From Candidatus Helarchaeota archaeon (GTDB lineage Archaea; Asgardarchaeota; Lokiarchaeia; Helarchaeales; RDOG01): a stretch of DNA of 64,000 nucleotides. How positions within the stretch are numbered: position 1 is the first letter of the stretch; each line of letters opens with the position of its first letter. The stretch is from positions 454,451-518,450 of the forward strand of contig JAHPZH010000003.1 in assembly GCA_019058315.1 (NCBI GenBank), given 5' to 3'. The notes beneath the pieces are model-generated. The model ran no database searches and had not been told where the DNA came from. It saw only the letters and a list, made by a program, of their open reading frames with translations. Positions 27,342-35,063 of the stretch are shown in pieces. Position numbers and translations under genes: made by a program.

Positions 27342-27977
27342 TTAGGATATTGATTTGATCATATTTTCCTTTGAATTTACATTGATATTGAAATATGTAC
27401 TACTTAAGTTTGTATAATTCCATGTCCGAGGCAAGTCTGTATCTTTATACTCATTTATTTTTGCAGAAGCTACATAGATTGTCCCGTCAATCATAGGTGA
27501 ATTGACAACCTTTGTAGGTTTTCCAGACATATCTAATAATGGTTTAGTTTTTAAACTAAAGATTCCGGGAATATCAATCGAAAATTTTGCCGCTGGACCC
27601 TTTCGTAAGATTTTTTTGGTGAAATTAATTTCTGCTTTTTTTATTTTAAGCAATTCGCCGAAGCCCTTCCAAATTTTTGTAAAAATCTTTTCTAACGCAT
27701 TTGCTTGCTCATCATTAGCATTTTGATCGATATAGAGGATTCCTTTCCAGTTTCCCATGCCTTCCATGATTGTCTTTCCTTCTGGGGTAATAAAGCCGAT
27801 ACTTATTATCGTTCCGCTTATATCTACATCTCCATATTTTCCTTCATCTATATTCATTGTCATAACACCCTCGCAGCAGCCTCTAGGAAATGGAGATAAA
27901 AAGTAAGCAGGACATATTGGCGGTGATCCACAAGCTTCAACCCAATCTCCTTTAAAATACCATTCAACTTCAGACAA
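27342..27977 (-). CDS. DUF1326 family protein
   Basis: This 211-residue soluble protein has the DUF1326 opening: a Trp-rich start (VEWYFKGDWVEAC), then CPAYFLSPFPRGCCEG with conserved Cys, then beta strands. The start is TTG, supported by AGAGGTG 7 bases upstream. It lies about 69 bp downstream of the radical SAM gene on the same strand and is the last gene of that run. The family has no agreed function. Proximity suggests a role in the radical SAM system, but the gap is large enough for its own promoter, so the link is only moderate. Confidence 0.75.
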   Translation of the reverse strand: MSEVEWYFKGDWVEACGSPPICPAYFLSPFPRGCCEGVMTMNIDEGKYGDVDISGTIISIGFITPEGKTIMEGMGNWKGILYIDQNANDEQANALEKIFTKIWKGFGELLKIKKAEINFTKKILRKGPAAKFSIDIPGIFSLKTKPLLDMSGKPTKVVNSPMIDGTIYVASAKINEYKDTDLPRTWNYTNLSSTYFNINVNSKENMIKSIS

Positions 27978-28046
27978 ATTAACACCTCTTAATATTTTTT
28001 AGATTCTAAGAAATATTCTAAATATTGAATTTAATTTTTTTACCCA

Positions 28047-29057
28047 TTATTTTTTTTCCATATTTTCAATAAGATGAAAACAATATGGATTGTTGTGAAA
28101 TTTATTTGTTAAAATATAAGAAACCGAATTACAGCCCCCCTTACATTGAATTCCAAATTTACAATCTTTACAATTTGGTCCCAATTTTGATTTCTCAAAT
28201 TTTCTATTATATGCAAAATTACTCGGGTTTTCCCAGATATCTATTAAACTCTCATTTCTCACATTTCCCTCTATAAAACGATCGTTTCCCATTGATAAAC
28301 AACCCACAATCCCACCATCACTCGTTATTCCTATACTACTTATTCCTGCCCAGCAGCCATCCCATTGAGAAAGAGGTAAATTTGCAGAATAATATCCAAG
28401 ACAGTGAGCCCCTACGACCGGTAAATCATCAAATAAATTATTTTTTCTCATAGCAGCTATGAATTTTCCCGTTTCATAAAATTCTTCTTTTGATAACATC
28501 TTATCTTTTTTGAAATTCCCAAATGGCATTGCGGTTTGTATTTGCCAGTTTATTCCCTTTTTAAATATGAAATCTTTAATCAAGGGCAAGTCTCCAAAAT
28601 TAATTCTACTCACCGTTGTGATAATTGTTATCTGTATTTCGTTTTCTCTTAATAATTCAATAGCTTTTACAGATTTTTCCCAAGTTCCTTTCCCTCTTAT
28701 TAAATCATGGCTTTCTTGCATTCCATCAATACTGATCCCAATAACTTGTGGTTCAAGTCGAGTTATTTCTTCGATATATCGATCTAAAATAATACCGTTA
28801 GATACAAAATTTACGTTCATGCCAAGATCTTTGATGCATTGAGCAACAGAAAGCCAATCATTTCTTAGAAATGGCTCTCCTCCCATTAGAGCTACTTCTT
28901 CACAACCAAGTTCGGCCAATTCTTCACAGAGTTTAAAACATTCCTTTGTGTTCAATTCATCAGGTCTGGCTTTACCTGCAGATGAGCCACAGTGAGAACA
29001 ATTTAGATTACATTCTAATGTAAATTCCCATATTGCACATTCTAATTGGTAATTCAT
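28047..29057 (-). CDS. Radical SAM/SPASM peptide-modifying enzyme (putative RiPP maturase)
   Basis: This 336-residue protein has the radical SAM cluster CNLNCSHC (CxxxCxxC), then GGEPFLR and SIDGMQESHD. The C terminus has a complete SPASM domain: GCWAG...DGGIVGC fits C-x(n)-G-x4-C, CKDCKFGIQCKGGC fits CxxCx5CxxxC exactly, and a final Cys follows. This arrangement with two auxiliary Fe-S clusters is typical of enzymes acting on ribosomal peptides, such as MftC, PqqE, PlpX and sactisynthases. It is preceded 12 bp upstream by the last of three similar short peptides, with AGGAA before the ATG. I infer that these peptides are the substrates. It is not a glycyl-radical activase, which would lack SPASM. 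Confidence 0.9.
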   Translation of the reverse strand: MNYQLECAIWEFTLECNLNCSHCGSSAGKARPDELNTKECFKLCEELAELGCEEVALMGGEPFLRNDWLSVAQCIKDLGMNVNFVSNGIILDRYIEEITRLEPQVIGISIDGMQESHDLIRGKGTWEKSVKAIELLRENEIQITIITTVSRINFGDLPLIKDFIFKKGINWQIQTAMPFGNFKKDKMLSKEEFYETGKFIAAMRKNNLFDDLPVVGAHCLGYYSANLPLSQWDGCWAGISSIGITSDGGIVGCLSMGNDRFIEGNVRNESLIDIWENPSNFAYNRKFEKSKLGPNCKDCKFGIQCKGGCNSVSYILTNKFHNNPYCFHLIENMEKK

Positions 29058-29069
29058 TATTATTCCTAG

Positions 29070-29267
29070 TTATTTCCTCGAATAAACACCATAGCTTGGT
29101 GGAGCAGGTTTTGGGATGGGACGTTTCTTTTCTTTGTCTTTATTTTTGGGACCGGGATTTGATATAGGATTTGACTTAGAAGACGGTTTCGGTGGTGGAG
29201 GAGATCCTTTTTGGTGATAAGGGTATCCTCGTTTGGGATGTTTGGTTACTTTTTTTTCTTTTTCCAT
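29070..29267 (-). CDS. Putative RiPP precursor peptide 3
   Basis: This 65-residue Lys/Pro-rich peptide ends APPSYGVYSRK and carries KRGYPYH near the N terminus. Both blocks recur in the two shorter peptides upstream. Between them lies a low-complexity spacer rich in Pro, Ser and Lys, longer than in the other two. It has no hydrophobic segment. It lies immediately before the radical SAM gene, 12 bp from its start. Role as substrate of that enzyme is inferred. Confidence 0.75.
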   Translation of the reverse strand: MEKEKKVTKHPKRGYPYHQKGSPPPPKPSSKSNPISNPGPKNKDKEKKRPIPKPAPPSYGVYSRK

Positions 29268-29303
29268 AATATTTTACCCATTGATACATCTAATATAATT
29301 TAA

Positions 29304-29441
29304 TTAATCTAGTTTATAAACACCATAACGTGGCGGTGATTTGGGCTCTATTTTTTCTTCATCTGACTTATCTTTTAATTTAATTGATGATGTGTTTTTA
29401 AACGGATAACCCTTTTTTTTTGTTTCTTTCTTAATACTCAT
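29304..29441 (-). CDS. Putative RiPP precursor peptide 2 (45 residues)
   Basis: This peptide starts at ATG with a strong AAAGGAGGT site five bases upstream. It has a Lys-rich N terminus (MSIKKETKKK), GYPF at residues 11-14, a charged spacer (KLKDKSDEEK), and ends SPPRYGVYKLD. The shared GYP(F/Y) and PPxYGVY blocks and the very short length make it a precursor-peptide candidate. Its ribosome binding site overlaps the last codons of peptide 1. Confidence 0.75.
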   Translation of the reverse strand: MSIKKETKKKGYPFKNTSSIKLKDKSDEEKIEPKSPPRYGVYKLD

Positions 29442-29442
29442 G

Positions 29443-29583
29443 TTAATACCTCCTTTTATAAACCCCATATTTAGGAGGGGATTCTTCTTTAAGTGGACTA
29501 ATTTCCTTCTCTTTATCCTTTGATTTTAAATTTTTTGGAATTGAAAATGGATATCCTTTTCTTTTTTCTTTTTTTGAACTCAA
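29443..29583 (-). CDS. Putative RiPP precursor peptide 1 (46 residues)
   Basis: This peptide starts at TTG with TGAGGAA about 7 bases upstream; no in-frame ATG exists. It has a Lys-rich start (SSKKEKRK), GYPF, a charged spacer (KSKDKEKE), and ends SPPKYGVYKRRY. Its stop is one base before the start of peptide 2. It is the first member of the three-peptide array. The TTG start is the least certain element. Confidence 0.68.
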   Translation of the reverse strand: MSSKKEKRKGYPFSIPKNLKSKDKEKEISPLKEESPPKYGVYKRRY

Positions 29584-29656
29584 ATGAATTCCTCAATTTT
29601 CCTTATAATTTGTATTAACTAATTTAATATTAAATAGATTTGGGTTCTTTTTATTA
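29584..29656 (-). promoter_or_regulatory. Possible promoter region for the peptide/radical SAM genes
   Basis: The 73-bp gap upstream of peptide 1 is almost entirely A and T and contains a TATA-like TTTAATATTAAAT on the minus strand. It separates the methyltransferase-TPR gene from the peptide array. It may give the array its own promoter; a read-through operon is equally possible. Confidence 0.3.
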
Positions 29657-30925
29657 CTATTCAATAATTGGTTCTCTTGGAATGTCAAAGCTTTTCTTAT
29701 TTTTAAATTCCTTTAATTCAAGTTCAATTTTCTCCTTACCTATTTTATCTTGAACTATGGTCAAAGCTTTTTCGTAATTTTGTATAATTTTATGATTTTT
29801 AAATTCCAAAATACAGCCCAGTCGTGCAATATTCCAATAGATTAGGTAATTATCAGGATTTAACTTTGAAGATGTTAAAAAATAATCTAAAGCTTGACTG
29901 AAATTTTGTTTATAAAAATTTTTTATACCAAAATTGAATAATTTGTCAGCTTGTAGTAGAATTAATTCAAAATCGAATATTTTGATATCTTTAGGCTCTA
30001 AATTTAAAATATAACTTAATCTTTCACTATAATCCTCGGGATAATTTAATATATCTAATATTAAATTCTCTAAATGGCTAATAAATTCTTTAAATTCGCT
30101 TTCTAATTCACCCAAATTTTTCTTTTTTTTCATCCATAATGAAAAAACTTTTTCATGGAATTTGATTTCAGCTAATTTCATTAGAAATTTGATTTTAGCT
30201 TCCATTTCTGTCGGTTTTAAAATACCAGCGGATAAACATTCCTCAAGAAATACTAATGGAATCTGTGGTGTGCAAATTATGGTTTGAGATATTAGTTTAT
30301 TTTGCCAGTTTTCATCATTATCAAAGATTTCAAATGCGGTTTTAAGCTGATCTTCAAGGGGAATTAATACAAAGGAATCGTTAATCTTTAGTTTATTACT
30401 TAAATTCTTCCTAAAACAGGCAAAAAGATGTTTTTTGGAAGAATTTTGAGGTTTTTCACAAATTATTCTCAATCCATATTCATATTTATGGGTTTTTTGT
30501 TCTTCTTTCCTTATATTTCCAAAACCAATTTCTTCTAAAAGCTCCTTGATTAATTTATAAGTAAAACCAGTTTTGTGTTGCATCCCTCTACTATCTATTC
30601 CATAAATCCATCTCAATGTTATTTTTTGATTATCCAGATCTTCAGCAACTAGTTTTTCAAAGGATTTCTCAAGGTCAGGAGTTTCTAATATTAATTTTCC
30701 CGATGGAATCAGAATTCTAAACCAATCACTAAGAATATATTTAGAATGGATATAATCAAAATGCTCAATTAATTGATCAGCTTCAATTAAATCAATAGTA
30801 TTGGATTCAAATGGAAGATTATCAATGTCGTAGATTTCATCTGCTACATCTTTATTATATTTGTCGATATTAATATAACCAGGTTTATATTTTGAACCAC
30901 ATCCGAGGTTAAGCTTGATTTTCAT
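29657..30925 (-). CDS. Class I SAM methyltransferase with C-terminal helical/TPR region
   Basis: This protein of about 422 residues opens with a SAM-binding methyltransferase domain (residues 1-150: LNLGCGSKYKPGYINID is motif I, followed by an acidic strand and LPFESNTIDLIEADQLIEH). A helical middle region follows, then TPR-like helices near residues 340-400 (AKRLFNFGIKNFY-like, NYLIYWNIARLG). The ATG at 30925 is preferred to an in-frame GTG at 30937; the gene overlaps the end of the TPR gene upstream, implying translational coupling. Substrate unknown. It lies directly upstream of the three short peptides and could modify them, but this is only positional. Confidence 0.75.
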   Translation of the reverse strand: MKIKLNLGCGSKYKPGYINIDKYNKDVADEIYDIDNLPFESNTIDLIEADQLIEHFDYIHSKYILSDWFRILIPSGKLILETPDLEKSFEKLVAEDLDNQKITLRWIYGIDSRGMQHKTGFTYKLIKELLEEIGFGNIRKEEQKTHKYEYGLRIICEKPQNSSKKHLFACFRKNLSNKLKINDSFVLIPLEDQLKTAFEIFDNDENWQNKLISQTIICTPQIPLVFLEECLSAGILKPTEMEAKIKFLMKLAEIKFHEKVFSLWMKKKKNLGELESEFKEFISHLENLILDILNYPEDYSERLSYILNLEPKDIKIFDFELILLQADKLFNFGIKNFYKQNFSQALDYFLTSSKLNPDNYLIYWNIARLGCILEFKNHKIIQNYEKALTIVQDKIGKEKIELELKEFKNKKSFDIPREPIIE

Positions 30926-31949
30926 CCAATTCTTCACTTTTTTTAAAATTCGCTTTTAATAATTTGAATAGTCTTAAAGTGCTTGTTGCTGCTTCATCAT
31001 TAGGATCTAATTTGAGTGCTTGTTCTAGGCACTCAATGCCCTTTGATATATTTGCTAGATTACTTTTTCCATATAAATAACCCATATAATACCATGCTTT
31101 ACTGTTTTTCGGATCGATCTCAGTTACTTTTTCCAGATACTTAATAGATTTTTGATAAGCTTCTATTTTAGCATAAGCAGATGCTAACTTAAACATTGCG
31201 ATGCTATCTTCTGGGTCGATTTCGACTTCAATTTCACGACATTCTAGTACTCTATATTCTTTTCCGATAATTTCATAAATGTCCCCCAATTTAGTCCATG
31301 CTTCTTTGTAATTTGGATCTGTCTTGACTGCTTTATCAAGACATTCAATAGCTTTCTTATATTTTTTGAGATTAAGGAATGCAAGCCCCATAACAAACCA
31401 AGCTTCACTTCCCATAGGATCCAGTCGTACAATTTTTTCAAAAGATTTTATGGCTTTTCTATAACTTTCTATGGAAACATAAGAATTTCCCAAGTTTAAC
31501 CAAGCTTGTTTAAACTTTGGGAAAATTTCTACAGCTTTTTCATAGCAATTAATTGCTTTTTGTGGATCTTTTAGTTTATCATGAGAAATTCCCATGTTAA
31601 ACCAATAATTTTGATTATTTTCATCAATTTTTATAGCTTTATTAAAACAAACAATTGCTTTATTATATCTTTTTAACATGTTACAAGCCAAACCTAGATT
31701 ATACCACCCAACCTTATTATTCGGATCGATTGTGACAGCTTTTGTACAGTAATTTATTGTTTTTTCATAATCTCCATATATTTTACCAATATAGAGACCT
31801 AAATAATTCCAAGCCATACTATGATTTGGATCTATCTTAACAGCATTAATAAAACACTGAATTGCTTTTTTTAAATCGGCTTTTTGAGCTAAATATAAAC
31901 CCCTATCAAACCATTCTTTGGCTGCCATTCCCGTTATTAATTTTGACAT
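30909..31949 (-). CDS. TPR repeat protein (paralogue A)
   Basis: This 346-residue cytoplasmic protein is a run of about nine 34-residue tetratricopeptide repeats, each with a W/Y-NLG-x-Y/x-x-L-x-KYxKAIxCFxKAxKIDP pattern. N-terminal MSKLITGMAAKEWFDRG corresponds to the start of the other TPR paralogues here (Lys-rich start, then W). TPR arrays bind other proteins. It is the third of three TPR genes in series on the minus strand, and its end overlaps the methyltransferase-TPR gene. Confidence 0.88.
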   Translation of the reverse strand: MSKLITGMAAKEWFDRGLYLAQKADLKKAIQCFINAVKIDPNHSMAWNYLGLYIGKIYGDYEKTINYCTKAVTIDPNNKVGWYNLGLACNMLKRYNKAIVCFNKAIKIDENNQNYWFNMGISHDKLKDPQKAINCYEKAVEIFPKFKQAWLNLGNSYVSIESYRKAIKSFEKIVRLDPMGSEAWFVMGLAFLNLKKYKKAIECLDKAVKTDPNYKEAWTKLGDIYEIIGKEYRVLECREIEVEIDPEDSIAMFKLASAYAKIEAYQKSIKYLEKVTEIDPKNSKAWYYMGYLYGKSNLANISKGIECLEQALKLDPNDEAATSTLRLFKLLKANFKKSEELDENQA

Positions 31950-32034
31950 TTAGATTCCCTAACTAAAGATCAAATTCTTTTATTTTCCTCCATTGTACAA
32001 GATTTTTTGTATTATATTAAATTTTATATTATTG

Positions 32035-33042
32035 TTAATTGGCTTCTAAATTTTCTTTCATCAATTTTAATAAGGCTAAAACTCTTAATGCCTCATCATT
32101 AGTTGAGTCCAATTTTAAGGCTTCCTCTACGCATTCAATCCCCTTCTTTGGATCCTCCAAATCACCATAAAAGAGCCCCATATTATACCAAGCTTCTATA
32201 TTATTTGGATCAAGCTTAATAACCTTATCGAAACATTCAATCCCTTTTTGATGATCACCATCACTACCATATGCAACACCCTGGTTATATAATGCATCAA
32301 TATATTTTGGATCTAAATTAAGTGCTTTTTGATACCATTTGATAGCCAATTTATGTTTATTTTGGTTGCTATAGGCAACTCCTACGTAATTCATAGATAT
32401 TTTATCTTGGGGGTTACATCTTACTGCTTTTTGGTAACTTTTAACAGCTTTGGAATAATCTTCTAATCTTAGATGTGTATAACCAATAGCTGCGTAAGTT
32501 TTAGAATTTTTCTTATCAATTTCAACAGCTTTTTCTAAACAATCGATTGCTTTATGGTAATCTTCTAATTCGATATATGTAATTCCCATGTCAAACCAGC
32601 TATCTTTATAATTTGGATTGATTTTTACTGACTCTTCATAGCAATCAATAGCTTCTTTTAATTTACCTGTTTTTTGATATGCAATACCAATATCGTGTAA
32701 GTAGAGTGTTCGAGTAGGCATTATTTTTAGTGCTTTTTTGAAATAGGGAATTGCCTCTTGATATCTTTTTAACTTATTGAGAGCCCATCCCACACTATGC
32801 AAAGCGTAGCGATCATTGGGATCTAGTTTAACTGCTTCTTCACAGTATTTCAAGGTCGTTTGATAATCACCAAGTTGACCCAAAAACCATCCGTAGTTAT
32901 TTAGAGCTTCTAGATTCTTAGGGTCTATTTTTAATACATTTCCAAAGCATTCAGCTGCCATTTGATAATTTTCCTCTCTAGAGTATTTAAATCCAAGGTT
33001 AGCCCATTGTTTAGCATCTTTTCCTTTAACTGTTTTTGGCAG
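32035..33042 (-). CDS. TPR repeat protein (paralogue B), probable CTG start
   Basis: This protein of about 335 residues consists of roughly nine TPR units. The first in-frame ATG (32961) would cut the first repeat in half. The open frame continues upstream to an in-frame TAG, and the extra 27 codons (LPKTVKGKDAKQW...) match paralogue C residue for residue with several synonymous changes, so they are coding. The only reasonable start is CTG at 33042, six bases after GTAGGAG. It shares with paralogue C almost identical last 85 residues. Protein-binding scaffold role inferred. Confidence 0.8.
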   Translation of the reverse strand: MPKTVKGKDAKQWANLGFKYSREENYQMAAECFGNVLKIDPKNLEALNNYGWFLGQLGDYQTTLKYCEEAVKLDPNDRYALHSVGWALNKLKRYQEAIPYFKKALKIMPTRTLYLHDIGIAYQKTGKLKEAIDCYEESVKINPNYKDSWFDMGITYIELEDYHKAIDCLEKAVEIDKKNSKTYAAIGYTHLRLEDYSKAVKSYQKAVRCNPQDKISMNYVGVAYSNQNKHKLAIKWYQKALNLDPKYIDALYNQGVAYGSDGDHQKGIECFDKVIKLDPNNIEAWYNMGLFYGDLEDPKKGIECVEEALKLDSTNDEALRVLALLKLMKENLEAN

Positions 33043-33071
33043 TCTGATCTCCTACTTACATTTTATAATTA

Positions 33072-34073
33072 TTAATTAGAATCCAAATTTTCTTTCATCA
33101 ATTTTAATAAGGCTAAAACTCTTAATGCCTCATCATTATTTGAGTCCAATTTTAAAGCTTCCTCTACGCATTCAATCCCCTTCTTTGGATCCTCTAAATC
33201 ACCATAAAAGAGCCCCATATTATACCAAGCTTCAATATTATTTGGATCAAGCTTAATAACTTTATCGAAGCATTCGATTCCTTTTTGATGATCACCATCA
33301 CTACCATATGCAACACCCTGGTTATATAACGCATCAATATATTTTGGGTCTATTTTAAGTGCTTTTTGATACCATTTGATAGCTAATTTATGTTTATCTT
33401 GGTTGCTATAGGCAACTCCTACGTAATTCATAGATATTTTATCTTTAGGATCACATCTTACTGCTTTTTGGTAACTTTTAACAGCTTTGGGATAAACCTC
33501 TAAGCTTAGGTATGCATAACCAATAGCTGAGTAAGCTTTACAGTTTTTCTTTCCAGTAGCTTTTTCTAAACAATCAATTGCTTTATGGAAATCTTTTAAT
33601 TCTAAATACGTAATTCCCATGTCAAACCAGCCGTCTTGGAATTTTGGGTCGATTTTTACTGACTTTTCATAGCAATCAATAGCTTTTTTTAATTTACCCG
33701 TTTTTTGATATGCAAAACCAAGATCGTGTAAGTAGTCTGTTCGTCCAGATATTATTTTCATCGCTTTTTTGAAATTAGGAATTGCTTCTTGATATCTTTG
33801 TAACTTATTGAGAGCCCAGCCTACACTATGCCAAGCGTAATGATAATTAGGATCAAGTTTCACCGCCTCTTCACAGTATTTCAAGGTCTTTTGATAATCA
33901 CCAAGCTGACCTGAAAACCAACCATAGTTATTTAAAGCATCTACATTCTTAGGTTCTATTTTTAGTACATTTCCAAAGCTTTCAGCTGCCTTTTGAAAGT
34001 TATTCTCACCAGAATATTTATATCCGAGCTCAGACCATTGTTTGGCGTTCTTTCCTTTAACCGTCTTTGGCAG
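33072..34073 (-). CDS. TPR repeat protein (paralogue C), probable CTG start
   Basis: This protein of 333 residues is the tandem duplicate of paralogue B. Starting at the TTG at 33884 would lose the first 63 residues, which align well with B (LPKTVKGKNAKQWSELGYKYSGENN, then NVLKIEPKNVDALNNYGWF). An in-frame TAG sits just upstream and CTG at 34073 lies six bases after GTAGGAG, the same layout as in B. About nine TPR units follow. The C-terminal 85 residues are nearly identical to B, pointing to recent duplication or gene conversion. B starts 29 bp downstream. Confidence 0.8.
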   Translation of the reverse strand: MPKTVKGKNAKQWSELGYKYSGENNFQKAAESFGNVLKIEPKNVDALNNYGWFSGQLGDYQKTLKYCEEAVKLDPNYHYAWHSVGWALNKLQRYQEAIPNFKKAMKIISGRTDYLHDLGFAYQKTGKLKKAIDCYEKSVKIDPKFQDGWFDMGITYLELKDFHKAIDCLEKATGKKNCKAYSAIGYAYLSLEVYPKAVKSYQKAVRCDPKDKISMNYVGVAYSNQDKHKLAIKWYQKALKIDPKYIDALYNQGVAYGSDGDHQKGIECFDKVIKLDPNNIEAWYNMGLFYGDLEDPKKGIECVEEALKLDSNNDEALRVLALLKLMKENLDSN

Positions 34074-34149
34074 TCGAATCTCCTACTTTGGTTTTATGGT
34101 ATCTTTTATTTGTAATAATATTAAAATGATTTTAGTTTTAAAATAACTT

Positions 34150-34974
34150 ATGTCAAATACTCTTAAAAAATGGCAAGATTATGGATTAAAATTTGATAAA
34201 TATTTACGCACAAATACATTTCCCTTAGCATTTAGACTTTTAGGAGAAGATGAGAAGTTCCCAGAAAATTGTCGTAGACCAAAAAAAGACTTCGGGTTTA
34301 AAATCTTTCTATGTCAAGCTATTAAAATGTCAAGGCATTATGGTTGGACTATAGGGTTAAATCAAGACGATAATGCATGTCAAATTTCCTCCCCTCTATT
34401 AAATTGGGTTCAAACTTCCTTAGATGAAAATCAAAAATTTTTATCCCAATTTATGATTGGGCTGTATGCTAAAAATTCAAAAGTTATAGAGACTTACCAA
34501 TCAAATTTATCGTCTCTTCAGACGAAAAATAATGGTCTAGTTATTTCTCCGCTCTCTTGGACAAAAGTTGAACCAACAATAGTTGCAATTTATTGTAACC
34601 CCGCTCAAATTATGCGCCTAACCCAAGCATACTTATATTATGATGAGGAAACGGGACAAATAGAGTCCTCATCTTCTGGAAGGGCTGGTACATGTCATGA
34701 TGGAATTGTACAGACTATTCTAACAAATCAACCTCGAATTGTGGTTCCCGGTAATGGGGATAGAGTATGGGGTATGGCACAAGATCATGAAATGCTCTTC
34801 ACAATTCCAGCAGATAAAGTAGATCAATTAGTTACAGGGCTTATTGAAACCCACAAGGCAGGATTAAGATACCCGATTCCTACCTATTTGAGATTTCAAC
34901 CAGGGTTCCAATCTGATTTCGAAAAACTCGCAATCAAAAGAGCTGGTAAAACAATAGCTTCCCAAGATGATTAA
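34150..34974 (+). CDS. DUF169 family protein (second copy)
   Basis: This 274-residue DUF169 protein is a distant paralogue of the one at 13543-14367. Shared features are FPLAFRLLGEDEKFP near the start, IFLCQAIKMSRHYG, the Cys-containing DDNACQ, GLVISPLSW, VAIYCNPAQIMRLTQA and the terminal VVPGNGDRVWGMAQDHEMLFTIPAD. Fewer Cys are conserved than in the first copy. Function unknown. It is transcribed divergently from the TPR genes and precedes an aldo/keto reductase by 89 bp. Confidence 0.85.
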   Translation: MSNTLKKWQDYGLKFDKYLRTNTFPLAFRLLGEDEKFPENCRRPKKDFGFKIFLCQAIKMSRHYGWTIGLNQDDNACQISSPLLNWVQTSLDENQKFLSQFMIGLYAKNSKVIETYQSNLSSLQTKNNGLVISPLSWTKVEPTIVAIYCNPAQIMRLTQAYLYYDEETGQIESSSSGRAGTCHDGIVQTILTNQPRIVVPGNGDRVWGMAQDHEMLFTIPADKVDQLVTGLIETHKAGLRYPIPTYLRFQPGFQSDFEKLAIKRAGKTIASQDD

Positions 34975-35063
34975 TCCTTAATTTAATTTCGGACTTAGTC
35001 AATATTAATGGAAAATATAGTAATTACAAGTATTTGAATTAAGATTGATGATCAAATTAAATA

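Noticed and set aside
28047..29057. Radical SAM gene considered as the activase of the glycyl radical enzymes
   Set aside because: It has a complete SPASM domain, is not adjacent to either enzyme and lacks the ferredoxin-like insert after the radical SAM motif.
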